Source of the DNA: Tepidimonas sp.
GTDB taxonomy: Bacteria > Pseudomonadota > Gammaproteobacteria > Burkholderiales > Burkholderiaceae_C
Length of the DNA stretch: 35,609 bases
Assembly (NCBI GenBank): GCA_025054905.1
Contig: JANWZF010000299.1
Span: 1 to 35,609 of the forward strand
Direction of reading: 5' to 3'
Position numbers and translations under genes: made by a program
Notes under the pieces: generated by a model
The model's input: only the letters and a program-made list of their open reading frames with translations
Told to the model about the DNA's origin: nothing
The model's database searches: none
Shown: positions 30,728 through 35,609 of the stretch, in pieces
Layout: every line of letters begins with the position of its first letter
How positions within the stretch are numbered: position 1 is the first letter of the stretch

Positions 30728-31409
30728 CTGAACGTCGAGGTCGCCCCGGTCGCCCCGGGACCACCCGGCGCCCGGTCGCCTCTTGCACCGCCTGCAAAAA
30801 AGCCGCATCCCCGAGCGGCCAGCCGTGCAGCGCCGCATCCTGCAGGCGCTGCACCTGCCCCGCCGGCAGCCCCTCGGCAACGCGGCGCCGCCAGGCCAGC
30901 TCACGCGCAAACGGCGTGTCGGCCAGCGCCCACCAGGCCGCCGGAGGCTGCAGGCCGCGCTGCGGCTGCAGACCGGCGTGGTGGGCGTAGCTGCTCCAGC
31001 GATGCGCCTCGGCGCTGGCGGCCACGCCACGCTGCACCGGCAGGGTCTCGACGAACAGCAACCCCGGCAACACCCAGTCTGGCGCCAGCACGGTGGCCCG
31101 GTAGCGGCCTTCCCACAAGGTGCCGCAGCGCGCGTGGCGGGCGTTGAACCCGCGCACATAACGCCTCCCAAGCCCCTGCATCAGCCGCGGCAGGCCCTCG
31201 GCCTGCGCCGGGGTCAGCAACAGCCACACTTCCGCGGGCAGCCAGGCCCAACCATGCACCGCCACCTGCTCGCGGGGTGCCAGCTCCAGCAGCGCTGCCA
31301 GCAGCGCCGCGCGGTCGACGTCGTCGGCGAACACCGCTTGCCCGTTGTGCCCGCGCCAGACCACCAGATGCGCGTGGCCAGGCACGCTCAGGCGGGGCAG
31401 ACGCGCCAT
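30711..31409 (-). CDS. RAYT-like (REP-associated Y1 transposase family) protein, catalytic residues lost
   Basis: A 232-residue protein of the IS200-like TnpREP (RAYT) family. The scaffold is clear: MARLPRLSVPGHAHLVVWRG at the start, LLTPAQAEGLPRLMQGLGRR and the highly conserved GTLWEGRYRATV. However, the HUH metal site, normally PNHVHLL, reads PAEVWLL (residues 58-64), so both histidines are gone. The expected tyrosine of the Y-x-x-LNPVRAG block is Phe119 in FVETLPVQRG. It cannot be an active nuclease of this type. The frame is intact and ends with SALSPI inside the REP motif. It lies 14 bases after the MFS gene. The open frame continues upstream to 32345, but that part is a shadow of the MFS gene. 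Confidence 0.85.
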   Translation of the reverse strand: MARLPRLSVPGHAHLVVWRGHNGQAVFADDVDRAALLAALLELAPREQVAVHGWAWLPAEVWLLLTPAQAEGLPRLMQGLGRRYVRGFNARHARCGTLWEGRYRATVLAPDWVLPGLLFVETLPVQRGVAASAEAHRWSSYAHHAGLQPQRGLQPPAAWWALADTPFARELAWRRRVAEGLPAGQVQRLQDAALHGWPLGDAAFLQAVQEATGRRVVPGRPGRPRRSALSPI

Positions 31410-31423
31410 CGTTTGACCCCCAC

Positions 31424-32647
31424 TCAGACACGCGCGGGCGCGGCCAGCGCCGCCCGCCAGCGCGCCTGCAATGCCACCGCCAGCGCGGCCCCCGCCGCGC
31501 AGCACAGCACGTTGAACACCCACGACCAGTGCCAGCCGCCCACCTGCGAGGCGAGCCAGGCCACCAACGGCGGCCCGCTGAACTGCCCCAGCGACGACAG
31601 CTGCTGCACCCAGCCCACCGTCGTCGATACCGTGGCCGGGCTGGGCGCCAGCCGCACCGCCAGCGCAAACAGCGTACCTGGCACCAGCCCGCCCAACGCC
31701 GAAAAACCCAGCGCCGCGGCATAGCCGGCCCAGCCGGGCAGGGTAAACGTCCCCACCGCCCCCAGCGCCATCGCCCCGTAACCCAGCCACAGCAAACGCC
31801 GCACGGACCAGCCGCGCGCCAGCAGACGCCCGGCCCCAACATTGCCGCTGAGATTGATGCCAGCGGCCAAGGCGCTGGCCCATCCCACCGCGGTGGCCGA
31901 CCATCCCGCTTCGGTGTAGAGCGTTGGCAAAAAGCCCACCACCGCCAGCCACTGGCCGGAATAGGCGCCAAACGCCAGCGCCACCCACCAGGGCCCCGGC
32001 GAAGCCAGTGTCAGGCGCAACCCGCCGCAGGCCGCCCGCAGCGCATCGGCCAGCCGTGCTGCATCCCCCTCGCCCCGCCCCTGATCGGCGGGCACGCTGC
32101 GCGCCAGCAGCGCCGCGCTGGCCAGGGCCAGCAGCGCCAGCCCCCACCACGCCGCACGCCAGCCCACCGCGGCGTACAGCGGGGGGCTCAGCGCCAGCCC
32201 CAGCGCGGCGCCGATCGGCATGTACGCCCCCCACCAGCCCAGCGCGCGCGCCTGCGCGCGCACCTCGGCCACGCGGCGACGGATCAACCCCGGCGCGGGC
32301 AGCACCGTCGTCAAAAAGCCGAGGCCCTCCAGACCGCGCGTCCACAACAGGGTCTGGGGTCCCTGGGCCAGGGCACCCAGCGCGCTGCCAGCGGCCAGCA
32401 GCAACAGACCCACCAGCATCACGCGCCGCGGCCCCAGCCGGTCGGCCAGCTGCCCCAGCAGCGCACCCAAGGTCATGCCAGCCAGTTGGATCATCGACAG
32501 CAAAAAGCCACCCTGCACCAGGGTGACGCCAAGCTCTCGCGCCAGCCAGGGCAGCGCCGGCGGCAGCTTGCCCACGTGCATCGCACTGGCCACCCCCACC
32601 GCCACGATCGGCAGCGCCGGCCCGGGAATGCCCAGCAGCGTGCGCAT
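31424..32647 (-). CDS. Major facilitator superfamily transporter
   Basis: A 407-residue inner-membrane transporter with about 12 predicted membrane helices and little else, a size typical of MFS drug/metabolite carriers. The MFS loop motif GQLADRLGPRRVML lies between helices 2 and 3, and GLEGLGFLTTVLPAPGLI resembles the next conserved region. The substrate is not recognisable. ATG 32647 is used; a TTG at 32659 is in frame but would overlap the triphosphohydrolase gene. The gene starts 4 bases after the dgt-like stop and is followed closely by the RAYT-like gene, so the three may be co-transcribed. Confidence 0.88.
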   Translation of the reverse strand: MRTLLGIPGPALPIVAVGVASAMHVGKLPPALPWLARELGVTLVQGGFLLSMIQLAGMTLGALLGQLADRLGPRRVMLVGLLLLAAGSALGALAQGPQTLLWTRGLEGLGFLTTVLPAPGLIRRRVAEVRAQARALGWWGAYMPIGAALGLALSPPLYAAVGWRAAWWGLALLALASAALLARSVPADQGRGEGDAARLADALRAACGGLRLTLASPGPWWVALAFGAYSGQWLAVVGFLPTLYTEAGWSATAVGWASALAAGINLSGNVGAGRLLARGWSVRRLLWLGYGAMALGAVGTFTLPGWAGYAAALGFSALGGLVPGTLFALAVRLAPSPATVSTTVGWVQQLSSLGQFSGPPLVAWLASQVGGWHWSWVFNVLCCAAGAALAVALQARWRAALAAPARV

Positions 32648-32651
32648 GGAT

Positions 32652-33893
32652 TTACCCAAACAGCCGCTGGCCGGTCAGCCGCTCGTGCTCGCGGATCGCG
32701 TAGCGGTCGGTCATGCCAGCGATGTAGTCGGCCACCTGCCGCCGCAGCGACAACCCGGCACGCCGGCACGGGGCGGGCAGCCGCGCCGGGTCGGCACAGT
32801 AGGCACGGTAAAGATCGGCCACCACCTGGCGAGCGCGCGCCGTGGTGTCCATCACCTGCGGGTGGCGGTACAGGTTGACGAGCAAAAAGCGCTTGAGCTG
32901 GCTGGAGGCTTCGCGCATCGCCGGGGAAAACCCCAGCAACGGCGGGTGCGCGCGCACCTCCTGCAGCGTGCCCACACCGGCCTGCTGCAGCGCCCGGCGC
33001 GTGGCGTCGATCACGTCGTAGACCTGCGCGCTGAGCATGCGCCGGATCGATTCGTACAGCAGCCGCCGCCCCCGCAGGTGGGGGTGCTCGGCCAGCGCCG
33101 CGCGGCGAAAGTGGTCGAACAGCTCCACCTGCTCCAGCTGCTCCAGCGTCAGCAGGCCGCTGCGCACCCCATCGTCGATGTCGTGCGCGTTGTAGGCAAT
33201 CTCGTCGGCGACGTTGGCCAGCTGCGCCTCCAGCGACGGCGACTCTCCGCGCAGAAAACGCGCCCCGACGCCGTCGGGCTCGCGTTGCTCCAGCCAGGCG
33301 GCGTTGGCGCGTGAGCAGTGCTTGAGAATCCCCTCGCGCGTCTCCAAACAGAGGTTGAGCCCATCGAACGCCGGATAGCGCTCCTCCAGCTCATCCACCA
33401 CGCGCAAGCTCTGCAGGTTGTGCTCGAAGCCCCCGTGCGGCTCGTTCGGCCCGCGCGGCTCGGCCGCCCACGGGCCATCGTCCTCGTGCAGGCAGGCGTT
33501 GAGGGCATCCTGACCGGCATGGCCGAAGGGGGTGTGGCCCAGATCGTGCGCCAGCGCGATGGCTTCCACCAGATCCTCGTGCAGGCCCAGCGCACGCGCG
33601 ATGCTGCGCCCGAGCTGGGCCACCTCCAGCGAGTGCGTCAGGCGGGTGCGAAACAGATCGCCCTCGTGGTTGAGAAACACCTGGGTCTTGTACACCAGAC
33701 GCCGAAACGCCGTGGAATGGATGACGCGGTCGCGGTCGCGCTGAAAGGCGTTGCGCGTCGGCGCCTCAGGTTCGGGGTGGCGACGGCCACGGCTGCGTGC
33801 GGGGTCACAAGCCCACGGCGCCAGCGTGCCCGCCTGCCAAGTCGGCACGGTTGCCCCGGTGAGGCCCCACCGCGACGGTCGAACTTCGGTCAT
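32652..33893 (-). CDS. dgt: dGTPase-family deoxynucleotide triphosphohydrolase
   Basis: A 413-residue HD-domain enzyme of the dGTPase / dNTPase family, which cleaves dNTPs to deoxynucleosides and triphosphate and so influences nucleotide pools. RDRVIHSTAFRRLVYKTQVF and NHEGDLFRTRLTHSLEVAQ contain the first ligand (His87). ALAHDLGHTPFGHAG supplies the HD pair (His116, Asp117) and His120, and ADEIAYNAHDIDDG the final Asp. It matches the Burkholderiales deoxyguanosinetriphosphate triphosphohydrolase-like branch. The first 25 residues or so are not conserved, so the true start could be downstream. It lies between aroB and the MFS gene. Confidence 0.92.
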   Translation of the reverse strand: MTEVRPSRWGLTGATVPTWQAGTLAPWACDPARSRGRRHPEPEAPTRNAFQRDRDRVIHSTAFRRLVYKTQVFLNHEGDLFRTRLTHSLEVAQLGRSIARALGLHEDLVEAIALAHDLGHTPFGHAGQDALNACLHEDDGPWAAEPRGPNEPHGGFEHNLQSLRVVDELEERYPAFDGLNLCLETREGILKHCSRANAAWLEQREPDGVGARFLRGESPSLEAQLANVADEIAYNAHDIDDGVRSGLLTLEQLEQVELFDHFRRAALAEHPHLRGRRLLYESIRRMLSAQVYDVIDATRRALQQAGVGTLQEVRAHPPLLGFSPAMREASSQLKRFLLVNLYRHPQVMDTTARARQVVADLYRAYCADPARLPAPCRRAGLSLRRQVADYIAGMTDRYAIREHERLTGQRLFG

Positions 33894-33917
33894 GGTCCTG
33901 CTCCACGCCCGGTTGGC

Positions 33918-35081
33918 TCAGGCGCCGCTGCAGGCGTCGATCACCTCGGCCACCAGCGCATCGGGCACCGCACGCACCCACGCATGGCCGGCTTCGTCCA
34001 CCACCACGAAGCGGATCTGCCCTCCTTCGGCCTTTTTGTCCACCCGCATCAGCTCCAGGTAGCGCGCCGCATTGTCGGGGCCCAACACCGGCGCGCGCAC
34101 CGGCAGGCCCACCGCCGCGATCAGGCGGCGCAGACGTGCCGCATAGGCGTCCGAGACCAGGCCGAGGCGACGCGACAGCTCCAGCGCCATCACCATGCCG
34201 CAACCCACCGCCTCGCCATGCAACCACCGTCCGTAGCCCAGCCCAGCTTCGATCGCATGGCCAAACGTGTGGCCGAAATTCAGAATCGCGCGCAACCCCG
34301 ATTCGCGCTCATCCTGCCCGACGACCGCTGCCTTGATCTCGCAACTGCGCCGCACCGCGTGCGCCAGACAGGCTGGCTCGCGCGCCATCAGCCCCTCGAC
34401 GTGCGCTTCCACCCAATCCAACAACGCCGGGTCGGCAATCGGCCCGTACTTGATCACCTCCGCCAGCCCGGCGCTGAACTCCCGCGCCGGCAGCGTCGCC
34501 AGCGTGTCCAGGTCGCACACCACGCGCTGCGGCTGGTAGAACGCGCCGATCATGTTCTTGCCCAGCGGGTGGTTGATCGCGGTCTTGCCCCCGACCGACG
34601 AATCCACTTGCGCCAGCAGCGTCGTGGGTACCTGCACGAACGGCACCCCCCGCATGTAGCAGGCCGCGGCAAAGCCGGTCATGTCGCCGATCACCCCCCC
34701 GCCCAGCGCGAACAGCACCGTCTGGCGGTCGGCCCCTGCCTGCAGCAAGGCGTCGAAGATGCGGTTCAGCGTCGGCCAGTCCTTGTGCTCCTCGCCATCG
34801 GGCAACACCACCTCCAGCACGTGCGAATAATGAGGCTGCACGGCTGCACGCAGGCGCGCCAGATACAGCGGCGCCACCGTGGTGTTGGTGACGATGGCCG
34901 CCATCGCCGCGCGCGGCAGCCCCGCCCACGTCTCGGCCGCGCCCAGCAGGCCCGTGCCGATGACGATGGGATAGCTGCGCGCGCCAAGGTCGATGGTCAC
35001 CGTGTGCAACACCGCCGGCGGGCGGCGGGTCGCGGGCATGGTCGGCAAGACAGCAGGGGAAGCAACGGCGGGGCTGGACAT
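33918..35081 (-). CDS. aroB: 3-dehydroquinate synthase
   Basis: AroB (387 residues) converts DAHP to 3-dehydroquinate, the second step of the shikimate pathway, using NAD and a divalent metal. The NAD-binding and substrate segments are [43 protein letters not shown] and [11 protein letters not shown]. The metal ligands lie in AEVIKYG and [11 protein letters not shown]. The open frame begins at ATG 35081, but the first residues are Ala/Pro-rich, so ATG 35039 (373 residues) is also possible; neither has a clear Shine-Dalgarno sequence. It follows aroK by 9 bases, the standard aroKB pair. Confidence 0.95.
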   Translation of the reverse strand: MSSPAVASPAVLPTMPATRRPPAVLHTVTIDLGARSYPIVIGTGLLGAAETWAGLPRAAMAAIVTNTTVAPLYLARLRAAVQPHYSHVLEVVLPDGEEHKDWPTLNRIFDALLQAGADRQTVLFALGGGVIGDMTGFAAACYMRGVPFVQVPTTLLAQVDSSVGGKTAINHPLGKNMIGAFYQPQRVVCDLDTLATLPAREFSAGLAEVIKYGPIADPALLDWVEAHVEGLMAREPACLAHAVRRSCEIKAAVVGQDERESGLRAILNFGHTFGHAIEAGLGYGRWLHGEAVGCGMVMALELSRRLGLVSDAYAARLRRLIAAVGLPVRAPVLGPDNAARYLELMRVDKKAEGGQIRFVVVDEAGHAWVRAVPDALVAEVIDACSGA

Positions 35082-35090
35082 GCCGCGAGT

Positions 35091-35609
35091 TTAGCCGGGC
35101 GCCATCCCTGGCTCGGCCGGCGCCCCGAGCTCCAGCTGCATCAGGATCATGTGGACCAGCGTGGCCACCGAAGGTCGGCCGGTCTCGATCACATGATGGG
35201 CCGTCTCGCGGTACAGCGGATCGCGCTGCGCGTACAGCTCACGCAGGCGCTCAAGCGGATCGGCCACCTGCAGCAAGGGGCGCGTGCGGTCGTGGCGCAG
35301 GCGGCGAATCAGCTCCTCCGGCGTGGAGCGCAGGTAGAACACCCGCCCGCGCGACCGCAGACGCTGCCGGTTGGCCGGCCGCAACACCGCCCCGCCGCCA
35401 GTGGACAGCACGCACGACGGCCCCTGCGTCAACTCATCCAGCACCTGCTCCTCCAGATCGCGAAACGGCGCCTCCCCCTCGCGCTCAAAAAACTCGCGGA
35501 TGCTGCAACCCAGCCGCTGCTCGATCACCGCATCGGAATCAACGAACGGCACCTGCAGACGCCGCGCCAGCTGCCGGCCGACCGTGGTCTTGCCGGCGCC
35601 GGGCAGGCC
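35091..35609 (-). CDS. aroK: Shikimate kinase (5' end beyond the window)
   Basis: AroK phosphorylates shikimate at the 3-position with ATP. The gene enters from the right edge; the visible 172 codons begin in the Walker A loop [12 protein letters not shown]. The shikimate-binding [13 protein letters not shown] (with the Asp pair), the F-R-EE region [14 protein letters not shown], the [12 protein letters not shown] motif, and the lid/adenine region with [11 protein letters not shown] are all present. Only about a dozen N-terminal residues are missing. No start codon can be assigned; the internal GTG at 35552 is not a start because the Walker A lies upstream of it. Confidence 0.95.
   Translation of the reverse strand, partial: GLPGAGKTTVGRQLARRLQVPFVDSDAVIEQRLGCSIREFFEREGEAPFRDLEEQVLDELTQGPSCVLSTGGGAVLRPANRQRLRSRGRVFYLRSTPEELIRRLRHDRTRPLLQVADPLERLRELYAQRDPLYRETAHHVIETGRPSVATLVHMILMQLELGAPAEPGMAPG

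Noticed and set aside
31410-32345. Apparent N-terminal extension fusing about 312 codons to the RAYT-like protein
   Set aside because: This part overlaps the MFS transporter in another frame, is Gly/Ala/Arg-rich without motifs, and the RAYT family start MARLPRL at 31409 is unmistakable.

Overview
This window is a very GC-rich (about two thirds GC by eye) piece of bacterial chromosome. Gene content and order point to a betaproteobacterium of the order Burkholderiales, most likely Comamonadaceae. The diagnostic order is mlaFEDACB – ABC exporter – ibaG – murA – hisGDCBHAFIE – DUF4870 – HIT – tatABC – HtrA – NIF3 – petABC – sspAB. The genus cannot be fixed from the sequence alone. Almost every gene is on the minus strand, so transcription runs from right to left; only the HtrA-type protease gene (6453-7610) is on the plus strand.

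Layout in the direction of transcription. (1) 35609-31424: aroK (5' end cut by the window edge), aroB, a dGTPase-family triphosphohydrolase and an MFS transporter. (2) 31409-30661: a REP-associated tyrosine transposase (RAYT) relative that has lost its catalytic residues, followed by two copies of a short REP-like motif. These run into the gltB promoter. (3) 30588-24334: gltB and gltD, the two glutamate synthase subunits, closed by a strong hairpin terminator at 24265-24299. (4) 24258-18395: the mlaFEDACB phospholipid transport operon, a two-gene ABC-2 exporter and ibaG. (5) 18388-10215: murA, then a complete compact histidine operon hisG-D-C-B-H-A-F-I-E. (6) 10199-9027: a small DUF4870-like membrane protein, a HIT-family hydrolase and tatA; tatB and tatC follow to 7664. 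(7) 7610-4335: the HtrA-type protease (plus strand), a 48-residue DUF3149 protein, a NIF3-family protein and pdxA. (8) 4190-1325: petA-petB-petC, the cytochrome bc1 complex, ended by a bipartite hairpin terminator. (9) 1217-2: sspA, sspB and a tRNA-Thr(UGU) gene.

The genes form mostly housekeeping modules: aromatic and histidine biosynthesis, ammonia assimilation, outer-membrane lipid asymmetry, peptidoglycan precursor synthesis, protein export and aerobic/respiratory electron transport. One functional link is visible inside the window: the Rieske protein (PetA) carries a twin-arginine motif and would be exported by the TatABC system encoded nearby. Many neighbours overlap by ATGA or a few bases (murA/hisG, hisD/hisC, hisC/hisB, mlaF/mlaE, mlaD/mlaA, mlaC/mlaB, the ABC pair, sspA/sspB), which argues for translational coupling.

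No stretch longer than about 130 bases lacks a gene. I see no rRNA, CRISPR array, prophage, intact insertion sequence or defence system. The strongest candidates for something unusual are the apparently catalytically dead RAYT with its REP motifs inside the gltB promoter, and the terminator that ends only a few bases before mlaF. The PVWY variant of the cytochrome b Qo motif is also worth noting.
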